The translations under genes were made by a program, and so were the position numbers. The notes below the pieces were generated by a model, which was not told where the DNA came from, ran no database searches, and saw only the letters and a program-made list of their open reading frames with translations. DNA of 64,000 nt from Gallaecimonas kandeliae (lineage in GTDB: Bacteria > Pseudomonadota > Gammaproteobacteria > Enterobacterales > Gallaecimonadaceae), in assembly GCF_030450055.1 (NCBI RefSeq), contig NZ_CP118480.1, forward strand, positions 2,073,415 to 2,137,414, given 5' to 3'. This document shows positions 15,566 through 23,424 of this stretch, one piece after another (position 1 is the stretch's first letter; each line of letters opens with the position of its first letter).

Positions 15566-16383
15566 CAGCTCCCCGTTGGCCTTACCCTCAGGAAACGGGC
15601 GAAGCGCGGCTTGCCGCTTTGGGTCAGGCCGTTGTATTGGAAGGTCACCCTGGTCCCCGGGGCCGGTGGCTGGCGCCGCTCGGCATCACTGAAGCCGGTG
15701 CCGAGGCGAAACTCCACACCGTTGTCCAGTTTCAGCACCAGTGAGCCCATCATCCCCTGGTACTTGCCCTTGCCAGGCAGCACGGCGATGACCGTCCCTT
15801 CCATGTCCTGGTAGGGCTTGAGTTTGAGCAGATCGTCGTCCCGGCCGCCATGGTAGGCGGCGCTGCCCTTGTGAAGCATCAGGCCCTCGCCGCCCTTGGC
15901 CAGTACCGCCTCAAGCCTGGCCATGAGGTCGGCCTGGTCCTTGACCTTGAACTGGGTGATGACCTCGAGCCAGGGCAGCTTTTGGGCGGGGATGAGCTTG
16001 TTCATGGCCTTGAGCCGTTCGTCGAAGGGACCAGGCTCGCCTGGCATGTCGAAGATCAGGTAATGGACCTTGTGCCAGGCGTTGTCGTCGGGTTCGTCGT
16101 CAAGGACTATGGCCGCCACCTCGGCAAAGGCGCTGCGCCCCGTCCAAAGCTCCCCATCCAGCGGCACAGGCGGCAGGGCCTGGGTGAACCAGGCCGGTGC
16201 CGTCAATGGCTTGCCGGCCTTGCTCAGCAGCTTCCGGCCCGTCCAGACACCCCGGATCCCGTCCAGCTTTTCGCTGACCCAGTATTGGGAGAGGTCGACC
16301 CCTTGATGGTATTGGTTGGCCAGCTGCACCTCGGCCAGGGCCGCTTGGCAGAGCAGGCAACAGATCAGGATGAAGGTTTTCAT
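15565..16383 (-). CDS. Secreted ATP-dependent DNA ligase, LigE type
   Basis: A 272-residue ATP-dependent ligase. The nucleotidyltransferase motif is KLDG at 39-42, the adenylated Lys being K39; later motifs include DGELWTG, EGLMLHKG and LLKLKPYQD. A short OB domain ends the protein. An N-terminal signal peptide (MKTFILICCLLCQAALA) predicts export to the periplasm. LigE enzymes seal nicks in double-stranded DNA outside the cytoplasm and have been tied to natural competence and biofilm DNA. No competence genes are nearby. The start is the ATG at 16383; an upstream in-frame start would bury the signal peptide. Confidence 0.88.
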   Translation of the reverse strand: MKTFILICCLLCQAALAEVQLANQYHQGVDLSQYWVSEKLDGIRGVWTGRKLLSKAGKPLTAPAWFTQALPPVPLDGELWTGRSAFAEVAAIVLDDEPDDNAWHKVHYLIFDMPGEPGPFDERLKAMNKLIPAQKLPWLEVITQFKVKDQADLMARLEAVLAKGGEGLMLHKGSAAYHGGRDDDLLKLKPYQDMEGTVIAVLPGKGKYQGMMGSLVLKLDNGVEFRLGTGFSDAERRQPPAPGTRVTFQYNGLTQSGKPRFARFLRVRPTGS

Positions 16384-16446
16384 GGGCCCATTCCCTTGAG
16401 TGCCACTGTCTTTCAAGGAAAGACCAGGCCCCAACTCCTGGCAAGC

Positions 16447-17331
16447 TCAGAGGCCCCGCTGCCACTCCGCCCTGAGCGGCACCAGGCCTTCTCGCGCCCT
16501 TTCGATCTGCGCCAGCAGCGCCGCCTTGTCCCGGCCCAGGGTGCCCTTGAGCACCAGGTAGTTGGAAGCGTGGTCGGAGCGGAAAATCGTCTGTTCCAGG
16601 CCCAGCTCGCCCAGCAGCCAGGCCTGCTCGTCGATGAGATCCGGCACCGCCAGCGGCGTGAAGGCGCCGCCAAATCCGGCCAGGACCCTGTCCATGCCCA
16701 AGGGGAAGGACACCACCAGGGTGGACAGGTATTCGGGCTGGGTGGCGTTCATCAGCCGAGCGGACTGGAGGGCGTGCTGGCGGGAGCGCTCGGCGCCGCC
16801 CATGCCGTTCAGGATCATCACGGAGCGCTTGATGCCCGCCTCCCCCAGCTTCAACAAGGCCGCCTTGGAGCTCTCGAAGGTCTCCCCCTTGTTGATGCCG
16901 GCCAGCACCTCGTCGTCACCGCTCTCGCAGCCCACATAGACCAGATCGAGGCCAAGCGCCCGCAGCATCTTGAGTTCATCGACACTCTTGTTCTTGAGGT
17001 TGCGCGGCAGGCAGTAGCTGCTGATGCGCCTGACGCCGGGCAGGTGCTTGCCGATCAGCTCGCAGATGGCCTGCAGGCGATGAACCGGCAGCGTCATGGC
17101 GTCGCCGTCGGCCAGGAACACCCGCTGCACCGCCACGCCGCTGCCGGCCACAGCCCGGATCTCCGCTTCGATCTCCTCAAGTTTTCGGGCCCTGAAGCGT
17201 TTCTGGGGCGCCGTGTACATGTCGCAGAAGGTGCACTGGTTGTAGCTGCAGCCGTTGGTGACCTGGAGGATGAGGGAGCGCCATTCCGAGGGGGGCCGGA
17301 ACAGGGGTTGGATATAAGGCAGGTTGAACAT
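16447..17331 (-). CDS. Radical SAM protein, function unknown
   Basis: A 294-residue radical SAM enzyme with the cluster motif CSYNQCTFC and a following Met-Tyr, then the GGE-like loop ADGDAM and later VYVGCESGDDEVL. The partial TIM barrel covers most of the chain and there is no obvious second cluster domain. Related uncharacterised proteins are widespread and are sometimes confused with coproporphyrinogen oxidase or MiaB relatives. I chose the Met at 17331 since homologous proteins begin close to YIQPLFRPPSEW; a start at 17373 is possible. Stand-alone gene divergent from rraA. Confidence 0.8.
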   Translation of the reverse strand: MFNLPYIQPLFRPPSEWRSLILQVTNGCSYNQCTFCDMYTAPQKRFRARKLEEIEAEIRAVAGSGVAVQRVFLADGDAMTLPVHRLQAICELIGKHLPGVRRISSYCLPRNLKNKSVDELKMLRALGLDLVYVGCESGDDEVLAGINKGETFESSKAALLKLGEAGIKRSVMILNGMGGAERSRQHALQSARLMNATQPEYLSTLVVSFPLGMDRVLAGFGGAFTPLAVPDLIDEQAWLLGELGLEQTIFRSDHASNYLVLKGTLGRDKAALLAQIERAREGLVPLRAEWQRGL

Positions 17332-17393
17332 GGGGCTTTTAACTGGTCTTATGAGTTGTGCTAACCATCCCACAGAAATGATGAGGAGGCCAG

Positions 17394-17873
17394 ATGCTGG
17401 ACCTGTTACCCGACCTTTGCGACAGCCACGGCGACAAGCTGGCGCTGCTGGATCTGCCCTTGCGGGATCTCGGCGGCAAGGCCTGCTTCTTCGGCCAGGT
17501 GGTGACGGTGAGCTGCTTCGAGGACAACTCCAGGGTCAAGGAACTGCTGGCAGGCCAGGGTCAGGGCAAGGTGCTGGTGGTGGACGGCGGCGGCTCCTTG
17601 CGCCAGGCCTTGATGGGAGACCTCATCGCCCAGAGCGCCGTGGACAACGGCTGGGCCGGGGTGGTGATCCATGGCGCCATCCGCGACGCCGGCACCCTCG
17701 CCACCTTGGCGCTGGGGGTCAAGGCCCTGGGCACCACGCCCTTTAAGACGGCGCGGCGCGGCCTGGGAGAAACCCAAGTTTCCCTTGAGCTGGGCGGCCT
17801 GACCATCAAACCCGGCCAGTGGCTCTACGCCGACCTCAACGGTGTGGTGCTGAGCGACTTGCCCCTTCATTGA
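17394..17873 (+). CDS. rraA: RraA-like ribonuclease E activity regulator
   Basis: A 159-residue RraA-fold protein closely following E. coli RraA: ACFFGQVVTVSCFEDN, KVLVVDGGGSLRQAL, VIHGAIRD and LYADLNGVVLSD. RraA binds and inhibits RNase E in some enterics. The same fold also includes hydroxymethylglutarate aldolase/oxaloacetate decarboxylases, and the GAIRD motif fits those too, so the activity is not certain. Start 17394 has GAGGAGG. Its last seven bases overlap the convergent MFS gene. Confidence 0.8.
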   Translation: MLDLLPDLCDSHGDKLALLDLPLRDLGGKACFFGQVVTVSCFEDNSRVKELLAGQGQGKVLVVDGGGSLRQALMGDLIAQSAVDNGWAGVVIHGAIRDAGTLATLALGVKALGTTPFKTARRGLGETQVSLELGGLTIKPGQWLYADLNGVVLSDLPLH

Positions 17874-19042
17874 CCTTCGGCCGGCCTCACCTGGCTGCTG
17901 TAGCGCCAGACGAAGGCCGCCAGCCACAACGCCCCCAGGGGCAGTGTCCAGAAGGCGGTGGCCAGGGGCGCATAATGGGCCCAGAGGCCGGTGCCGAAGG
18001 AGGCGGCCTGGACCCCAAGGGAAGCGCCGATGGAGATGAGCCCCGACAGCACAGGGCCCTTGTCGCTGTCCATGTCCATGGCCGACGACAACAGCAGCGG
18101 GAACAGGCCTCCCAGCCCCAGGCCCAGCAGCAGGTTGCCGGTCGACAGCGCCACGGACGCCGCCCCCAGCTTGATGACCAAGGCCCCCAGCAGCATCATC
18201 CCCGCCAAAAGCCGCATCAACTGCCACGGCGCGAAAAAGCGCAGCAGCGATGAGAAGCCCAGGCGGCTCAGCACCATGCCGGCCGTGAAAAAAGCGAAGA
18301 CGAAACGGGCCTCGTCCCCCTCCAGCCCCCGGCCCTGCTGGGCATAGCTGACAAACCAGTTGCCGTTGCCAAACTCCACGGCGCCATAGCCGAAGCCGGC
18401 CAGGGCCAGCAGCAGGAAGGCTTTGTGGCGCAGCGCCTCGCCGTAGGACAGGCTCTGGCGGGAGGCGCTTCCCGGCAAGGGGGGCAGCTGTTTGGCCTGG
18501 CGGGCCGTACGCCAGCTGAAGGCGGCCAGCAGCAACAAGGCCAGGGCCAGCAACCGCAGCGGCCAGCGCCAGTCGTGCTGCCAGAGATAAAGAGCCGAAA
18601 CATAGAAGGGGGCCAGCAATGTGCCGAGGCTGAACATGAAGTCCATCAGCCCCATCATGGCCGAGCGCCTGGCCAGGTGCAGCCGGGCGATCAGGGTGTG
18701 GCCTATGGTGAAGAGCACGGCGCTGACCAACCCCACCCAGAAGGCCCCCACCAGCAACCAGCCCCACTGGGTCACCCAGGACAGCCCCAGCAGCAAGCCG
18801 CTGACAGCCGCACTAAGGGAGGCAAACAGGGCCAGGAAATCGAACTTCTGCACGTACTTGCCGGCCAGGAAGGCCCCCAGCAAGGAGCCGGCGGAGATCA
18901 GGGTGAAGAAGGCGCCACTGACCACCTCGTCCATGGCCAGGCTCGCCGCCATGTTCGGCAGCAGTATGCCCCAGAGGATGAAGACCATCCCCAGCAGGCA
19001 GAAACCGATGAAGATGATGGCGGTGGCAGCGCGGCGCGGCAT
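17867..19042 (-). CDS. MFS transporter
   Basis: A 391-residue major facilitator with 12 predicted helices. Loop motif A is degenerate (GKYVQKFDF, about 61-69), and the first half contains GWLLVGAFWVGLVSAVLF. The substrate is not readable; general resemblance is to sugar/FucP-like or drug exporters. AAGGAG precedes ATG 19042. It ends seven bases inside rraA on the opposite strand. Confidence 0.8.
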   Translation of the reverse strand: MPRRAATAIIFIGFCLLGMVFILWGILLPNMAASLAMDEVVSGAFFTLISAGSLLGAFLAGKYVQKFDFLALFASLSAAVSGLLLGLSWVTQWGWLLVGAFWVGLVSAVLFTIGHTLIARLHLARRSAMMGLMDFMFSLGTLLAPFYVSALYLWQHDWRWPLRLLALALLLLAAFSWRTARQAKQLPPLPGSASRQSLSYGEALRHKAFLLLALAGFGYGAVEFGNGNWFVSYAQQGRGLEGDEARFVFAFFTAGMVLSRLGFSSLLRFFAPWQLMRLLAGMMLLGALVIKLGAASVALSTGNLLLGLGLGGLFPLLLSSAMDMDSDKGPVLSGLISIGASLGVQAASFGTGLWAHYAPLATAFWTLPLGALWLAAFVWRYSSQVRPAEGQ

Positions 19043-19099
19043 GGCGACTCCTTGGTGGAGGCCGCATTTTAATGCCGGCCAGCACCGGCGGGAAGTGCC

Positions 19100-19804
19100 T
19101 CAGGCCGGCAGGGGCAGCAGGCCTTCCACTTCGAACAGCTCGGCGGGGAAGAGGTAGAGATCGTTGCCCTCGCCGCCCAGGAAGGTCACCCCGGCCCCGC
19201 TCACCTCGCACAGCCAGCGGCTGAGCCGCTTGGGCCTCTGGCTGACCAGAGCCTTGGGGGTGAAGAGGGCCACGTTGAGCTCCCCTTCCTCACTCCTGGC
19301 CGAGCGGTACTCGAAGGCCTCTACCCCGTCGGCGCGCAAACGGCTGCCCAGCGCCTGGCAATGACCATAGTTCACCGGATCGGTGAGTTGTTCCTGCTTA
19401 GGCCAGTCCTGCAGTTTCTCGCCCTTGCCGGTGCGGTAATGGAAGGCAAAGAGGTGATGCTGGGTGCGCAGCAGCTGGCTGGGAGGCGGTTCGCTCATGG
19501 AGTGCCAGAACACCAGCCGGTAATAGGCCCCCTCGGTGAGGGTGACATTGATGGACTTGCCGGCGTAGAAGAGGCTGGGCTCATGGCTGCGGCCAAAACG
19601 CGAGCCCCAGGGCAGGGGTGGATAGCGAAAGGGGGTGGCCAGCAGGTAATGAAGGTGCTCGGTGCCGGGCAGGCGCGGCGGCTTGGCGTAATCGAGGAGA
19701 TCTTCCAGCAGCTGCTGCTCGGCCAGGCTGTCCACCAGGTGGGAAGTGGCCACCTGCTCCTGGGACTCCACCAGGCGCCAGGCCAGGCCCTGTATGGGCT
19801 GCAT
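19100..19804 (-). CDS. RES-domain toxin of an Xre-RES toxin-antitoxin pair
   Basis: A 234-residue RES-domain protein. The family residues are visible: Arg69 (SRFG), Tyr80 (FYAG), Glu91 (EGAYYR) and a later Ser near 168 (EYRSAR). RES toxins of this type (MbcT, and the Pseudomonas putida RES toxin) destroy NAD+; ParT modifies phosphoribosyl pyrophosphate synthetase. The start codon overlaps the antitoxin stop (TGATG), so expression is coupled. The chain is longer than the compact RES toxins of about 150 residues, as in the longer RES class. Confidence 0.85.
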   Translation of the reverse strand: MQPIQGLAWRLVESQEQVATSHLVDSLAEQQLLEDLLDYAKPPRLPGTEHLHYLLATPFRYPPLPWGSRFGRSHEPSLFYAGKSINVTLTEGAYYRLVFWHSMSEPPPSQLLRTQHHLFAFHYRTGKGEKLQDWPKQEQLTDPVNYGHCQALGSRLRADGVEAFEYRSARSEEGELNVALFTPKALVSQRPKRLSRWLCEVSGAGVTFLGGEGNDLYLFPAELFEVEGLLPLPA

Positions 19805-20154
19805 CAGATCTTGCCCCTCAGGCCGTCCAGCAGGTTGACCAGCCGCACCAGGCCCTGCACAGTCTGGGCCTGATCCTTGGGCACCCCTTGGCTGAGGTGA
19901 TTGTGGGTATTCATGAAGTGGCGGATGTCGGCCGGCTCACCGCCGGTCAGGGCAAAGAGGCTGCGGTGCAGGCGGATCAACAGCAGTGCCAGCTCCCCTT
20001 CCTTGCTGGCCGGCTCCAGGCCGTCCCGCAGCCGAGTGCGGTTGCGACCCACCACCTGCCCTACCTCCGCCTGGGTCAGGCCCAGTTCCTTGCCTGCCGC
20101 CAGCAGGGCCTTGCTCAGTACCGCCTTGGGATCCAGTTGTGCTAGCGCTTGCAT
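19804..20154 (-). CDS. Xre/MbcA/ParS-type antitoxin
   Basis: A 116-residue antitoxin. An Xre helix-turn-helix lies at about 15-45 (KELGLTQAEVGQVVGRNRTRL). The C-terminal MbcA/ParS toxin-binding (DUF2384) domain covers 50-116 with LIRLHRSLFALTGGEP, HFMNTHNHL and VQGLVRLVNLLDGL. It should neutralise the RES toxin encoded next and repress the operon. The ATG at 20154 has GGAGG five bases before it; a GTG at 20166 is in frame but has a poorer site. Confidence 0.85.
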   Translation of the reverse strand: MQALAQLDPKAVLSKALLAAGKELGLTQAEVGQVVGRNRTRLRDGLEPASKEGELALLLIRLHRSLFALTGGEPADIRHFMNTHNHLSQGVPKDQAQTVQGLVRLVNLLDGLRGKI

Positions 20155-20160
20155 CAGGGC

Positions 20161-20186
20161 CTCCACATCTCTTTGGAGACATTATA
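20161..20186 (-). promoter_or_regulatory. Promoter/operator of the Xre-RES operon
   Basis: On the minus strand a perfect -10 box TATAAT lies at 20186-20181. Immediately downstream CTCCA (20161-20165) and TGGAG (20174-20178) form an inverted repeat that could be the Xre operator. No good -35 is present at 17 bases; the sequence before -10 has a TG-type extended feel. The repeat also contains the antitoxin ribosome site. Confidence 0.4.
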
Positions 20187-20205
20187 GGCACAGATGAGTC
20201 AAAAG

Positions 20206-21351
20206 TTACACCACAATAGCAAGAGCATTGCGCTCCCGCCACCAGCACCAGAGGCCGACGGGCAGACTCAGGGCGGCGATAAGGGCAAAGAGGGCGCCAT
20301 CGCCTATCGCCTCCATCAGCCAGGCAGCAAAGGCAGGCCCAGCCAGGCTGCCAACACAGTAAGCCAGCAGCAGCCCCTGGTTCATGGCCACCAGCTGCTC
20401 GCTACCCACCTGTTCACAGGCCCAGGCCATGGCCACCGGATAGAGGCTGAAGGCCACCAGCCCCAGGATAGCCAAGGCCGGGGCAAAACCTGCCCCCTTG
20501 CCCAGCAGTGCCAGCCACAAGGCGCTGGCCGTCATCAACGCCATCTGCCCCAGCAGCACAGGCAGGCGCCCCAGGCGATCGGCCAGTCGCCCCAAAGGCC
20601 ATTGGCCCAGGATCCCGGCGGCCACCAGCACCGCCATCCAGATCCCTACCTCGGCATCGTCGAAATGCTGGCGGGCAAGATAGAGCGGCAACAGGCCGTA
20701 GAGGCAACCCAGCACCACCCCGGCCAGCACGCAGCCCAGCACCCCAATGCGGGCCGGTTTCAGGGCCAGCAGCGCCCAAGGGCTGGCCCGCCCCCCTTTA
20801 GCGACAGGCACGGCCCCGCCGCCGGCCAGAGCCACCGGCAGCATGGCCAGGCCCACCAGGGCCTCAACCCAAGGCAGCACTGCGACCAGGGCAGTGTCGG
20901 CGACCGACAGCAGCAGCTGGCCGGCCAGGGTGCCGAGGTAATAGGTCACCATATAGGCGGCCAGCAGCCGACCCCTTAACCTGGGCTCGCCACGCAGCAT
21001 CAGCCAGGACTCCACCACCACCCAGATGCAGGCACAGGCCACGCCGGCCAGGAAACGCCAGCCCAGCCAACCGGCAAGGGAGGGCCCCAGGGCCAAGCCG
21101 CCAAGGGCCAGCAGGAACAACAGGCAAGCCAACTGGTAAGCCCAGGCAAAGCCCAGGCGGCGGATAAAGGAACCCGCCAGCAAGGTGCCGACCAGGTTGC
21201 CGACGAAATAGCCGGAACCCACCAGGCCGATCTCTGAGGTGGCGACGCCGTCCCTGGCCAGCCACAAAGGCACCAGGGTGTTGAGCACGGCGATGTTGAC
21301 GGTGAGCAGCAGCAGGCCGGCAAGCAGCAACAGCAGGGGGCGAAGGGACAT
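20206..21351 (-). CDS. ycaD: YcaD-like MFS transporter
   Basis: A 381-residue major facilitator that follows E. coli YcaD throughout: NTLVPLWLARDG near the start, GNLVGTLLAG, CIWVVVESWLML, GILGQWPLGRLADRLGR and YPVAMAWACEQV. Twelve helices are expected. The substrate is unknown. An upstream TTG at 21369 is in frame, but the ATG at 21351 fits the family start. Confidence 0.85.
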   Translation of the reverse strand: MSLRPLLLLLAGLLLLTVNIAVLNTLVPLWLARDGVATSEIGLVGSGYFVGNLVGTLLAGSFIRRLGFAWAYQLACLLFLLALGGLALGPSLAGWLGWRFLAGVACACIWVVVESWLMLRGEPRLRGRLLAAYMVTYYLGTLAGQLLLSVADTALVAVLPWVEALVGLAMLPVALAGGGAVPVAKGGRASPWALLALKPARIGVLGCVLAGVVLGCLYGLLPLYLARQHFDDAEVGIWMAVLVAAGILGQWPLGRLADRLGRLPVLLGQMALMTASALWLALLGKGAGFAPALAILGLVAFSLYPVAMAWACEQVGSEQLVAMNQGLLLAYCVGSLAGPAFAAWLMEAIGDGALFALIAALSLPVGLWCWWRERNALAIVV

Positions 21352-21500
21352 GGGGAAAACGCCAGGCAAGGATGGCGCGATTGTGGGGGCAGGCCCCTAC
21401 AGCGGCAATTTCACTACCGCATCGTCAAGATGAAAAAATTTCATCAATCAAAGCAGGGATTGTGGCGGCACAATAGCGGCGCCATCCCAGGAGAATGTCC

Positions 21501-21854
21501 ATGCCGCCACTCGCCATCACAGTGCTGCTCTTGAGCCTGTCCAACATCTTCATGACCTTCGCCTGGTACGGGCACCTCAAAAGCCTGTCGGCCAAGCCCT
21601 GGATAGTGGCGGCCCTGCTGAGCTGGGGCATAGCCCTGTTCGAATACCTGCTGCAAGTGCCGGCCAACCGCATCGGTTACCAGGTGGCCAGCGCCGCCCA
21701 GCTCAAAATAGTGCAGGAGTGCATCACCTTGCTGATCTTCGTGCCCTTCGCCCTCTTCTATCTCAAAGAGCCCTTCAAGTGGGACTACCTCTGGGCCGGT
21801 TGCTGCATCCTCGGCGCCGTCTTCTTCATCTTCCGCGAGCAGCTGATGGCATGA
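21501..21854 (+). CDS. DMT/DUF486 family small membrane protein
   Basis: A 117-residue four-helix membrane protein of the DUF486 group: NIFMTFAWYGHLKSL, FEYLLQVPANRIGY, and QLKIVQECITLLIF are hallmark pieces. It belongs to the drug/metabolite transporter superfamily and probably works as a dimer; the substrate is unknown. An ATG at 21495 overlaps the AGGAG site, so the ATG at 21501 is the better start. Confidence 0.8.
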   Translation: MPPLAITVLLLSLSNIFMTFAWYGHLKSLSAKPWIVAALLSWGIALFEYLLQVPANRIGYQVASAAQLKIVQECITLLIFVPFALFYLKEPFKWDYLWAGCCILGAVFFIFREQLMA

Positions 21855-21856
21855 AA

Positions 21857-21891
21857 CGAAGGCCCTGGCGGGCCTTCGGCGAACCTTTTTT
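21857..21891 (+). terminator. Terminator-like hairpin
   Basis: CGAAGGCCC/GGGCCTTCG stem (21857-21865, 21870-21878), with a seven-T run nine bases later. Confidence 0.6.
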
Positions 21892-21894
21892 TGT

Positions 21895-22449
21895 TCAGAA
21901 ACGGCTGACGAAGGGCGCGCTGTCCGGTCTTGGCACCTTGAGCTTGGTCTTGACCGGGGTGCCCAGGTAGAGAAAGCCCACTATCTCGTCCTCCCCTTCC
22001 ACCCCCAGGGCCTGCCGCACCAGGGCATGGGTGGCGTAGCTGCCGGTGCGCCAGATACCGCCAAAGCCCTGGGCCACAGCCGCCATCTGCATGGCCTGTA
22101 CGGCAAGCCCAGCCGTCAGCTGCTGCTCGAAGGCCGGCACCTTGGGATGCGCCTGGATCCGCGAGATGACGGCGATCACCAATGGCGCCCGCTCCAGCAG
22201 ATGCAGCGCCTTGGTCCTGGCCGCCTCGTCGGCGTCTGGCTGGTCGGCCAACAGGGCCCGTTGACAGACCTTGCCAAGGCGGCCCCTGCCCTCCCCCTCG
22301 ATGAGCACGAAACGAAAAGGCTTGAGGCCACCGTGGTCCGGCACCCGCAACGCGGCCTGGAACAGGGTTTCCAAGGCCTCGCCACTGGGGGCGGGCTCGG
22401 TGAGTTGGGGATCGGAAGTGCGGCTTAACAACAGCTCCAGGGCATCCAT
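21895..22449 (-). CDS. YdjA-like nitroreductase
   Basis: A 184-residue FMN nitroreductase of the small YdjA type. It shows MDALELLLSR, the APSGEAL and RVPDHGGLKPFRFVLIEGEGR stretches, MQMAAVAQGFGGIWRTG and a C-terminal VGFLYLGTP. It should reduce nitro compounds or quinones with NAD(P)H; the physiological substrate is unknown. Forms homodimers in the family. Downstream of an orphan HvfX-like gene on the same strand. Confidence 0.85.
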   Translation of the reverse strand: MDALELLLSRTSDPQLTEPAPSGEALETLFQAALRVPDHGGLKPFRFVLIEGEGRGRLGKVCQRALLADQPDADEAARTKALHLLERAPLVIAVISRIQAHPKVPAFEQQLTAGLAVQAMQMAAVAQGFGGIWRTGSYATHALVRQALGVEGEDEIVGFLYLGTPVKTKLKVPRPDSAPFVSRF

Positions 22450-22485
22450 GGGGATCTCGACGTCAAACAGAAAGGCCTTAGGGTA

Positions 22486-23079
22486 TCACTCCATGAAGCG
22501 CCTGCGCAGCCAATGGTCCAGGGACAGGTACTTGCCGGCGCCGGTAAAGAAGAGGCTGAGCAGTATGATGAGATAAGTGGCGGCGAACTCGAACCCGTTG
22601 TTGAGGACGACCAAGGGCCCTGAGCTGGTCAGCCAGTCGTAGTGGCCGTATTGCTGCAGCAACGCCTTGGCCTTGGCCAGCTTCTCGCTTGATGCCAGCA
22701 CCTGGGCGTTGGCGAAGGGGGCACCGGGATCGGCGATGGCCTGCCAGCCGTTGGGCCAGTGCACCGTGAAAATGGCCACCAGCATGGTCACCATCAGCGG
22801 GATACTGACCCAGCGAACCCCGAGGCCTATCAGCAACAGTACGCTGCCCCCCAGCTCGGTGGCGGTGGCCAGGAAAGCCATCAGCCCCGGCAGCGGCAAC
22901 CCCAGGCCCCAGTCAGCATTGCCGAACCATTCGACGGTACCGGCGAAATCCGCCAGTTTGTGGCTGCCGGCCATCCAGAAGATGGGCACCAGGTAGAGGC
23001 GCAGGGCCAAAGGGGCGAGGAAGTCGAGGCGACGTGTCTGGTCCAGCAGCTGCTGGGCACGGATGAGAAAGGCGGTCAT
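22486..23079 (-). CDS. DoxX-family HvfX-like membrane protein
   Basis: A 197-residue protein with about four membrane helices. FWMAGSHKLADFAGTVEWFGN, GLGLPLPGL and TVHWPNGW match the DoxX subgroup I know as HvfX, usually encoded with a copper-binding peptide precursor (HvfA), an MNIO enzyme (HvfB) and HvfC. None of these is adjacent here, so it is an orphan or works with a remote cluster. The start at 23079 is preferred because the longer frame begins outside the family N-terminus; the ribosome site is weak. Confidence 0.75.
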   Translation of the reverse strand: MTAFLIRAQQLLDQTRRLDFLAPLALRLYLVPIFWMAGSHKLADFAGTVEWFGNADWGLGLPLPGLMAFLATATELGGSVLLLIGLGVRWVSIPLMVTMLVAIFTVHWPNGWQAIADPGAPFANAQVLASSEKLAKAKALLQQYGHYDWLTSSGPLVVLNNGFEFAATYLIILLSLFFTGAGKYLSLDHWLRRRFME

Positions 23080-23133
23080 GGCTTGGCTCGGTGAAGGTTG
23101 TCCTCCATAGACCCAGGCCATGGCCTTTGGCTT

Positions 23134-23388
23134 TCAACCGCCGCCGTTTTTTTGCCGGTAAGCGGCCTTGGCGGCGCGGTGCAAGTCGCCGGTGATGGGC
23201 TGGGTGTCTTGCTCGCCCCAGGCCGGCATGGCCGCCTTGCGCCCAGGTAGGGCCCGCAGCGCCTCGGCCCGCTCGGCAGGAGACAGCCTGGTCCAGTTGG
23301 CGATTTCGATAATGGTCCTGTAGCAGCCGACGCAGACCTGGTCGTCATTGAGGGCGCAGCAGGCGATGCAGGGGGACGCGATACTCAT
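23134..23388 (-). CDS. DUF1289 family protein
   Basis: An 84-residue protein with the DUF1289 Cys pattern: SPCIACC near 6-12, then VCVGCYRT, EIANW and LSPAERAE. The cysteines probably bind a metal ion. The C-terminal extension is variable. Function unknown; it is sometimes fused or linked to Fe-S related reductases. An in-frame GTG one codon upstream is an alternative start. Confidence 0.8.
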   Translation of the reverse strand: MSIASPCIACCALNDDQVCVGCYRTIIEIANWTRLSPAERAEALRALPGRKAAMPAWGEQDTQPITGDLHRAAKAAYRQKNGGG

Positions 23389-23392
23389 CACA

Positions 23393-23420
23393 AGAAAACG
23401 CCGCCTTGCGGCGGCGTTTG
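23393..23420 (-). terminator. Terminator of glnS
   Basis: Ten-base-pair stem AAACGCCGCC/GGCGGCGTTT (23396-23405, 23410-23419); on the minus strand it ends in TTTTCTT. Confidence 0.85.
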
Positions 23421-23424
23421 CCTT

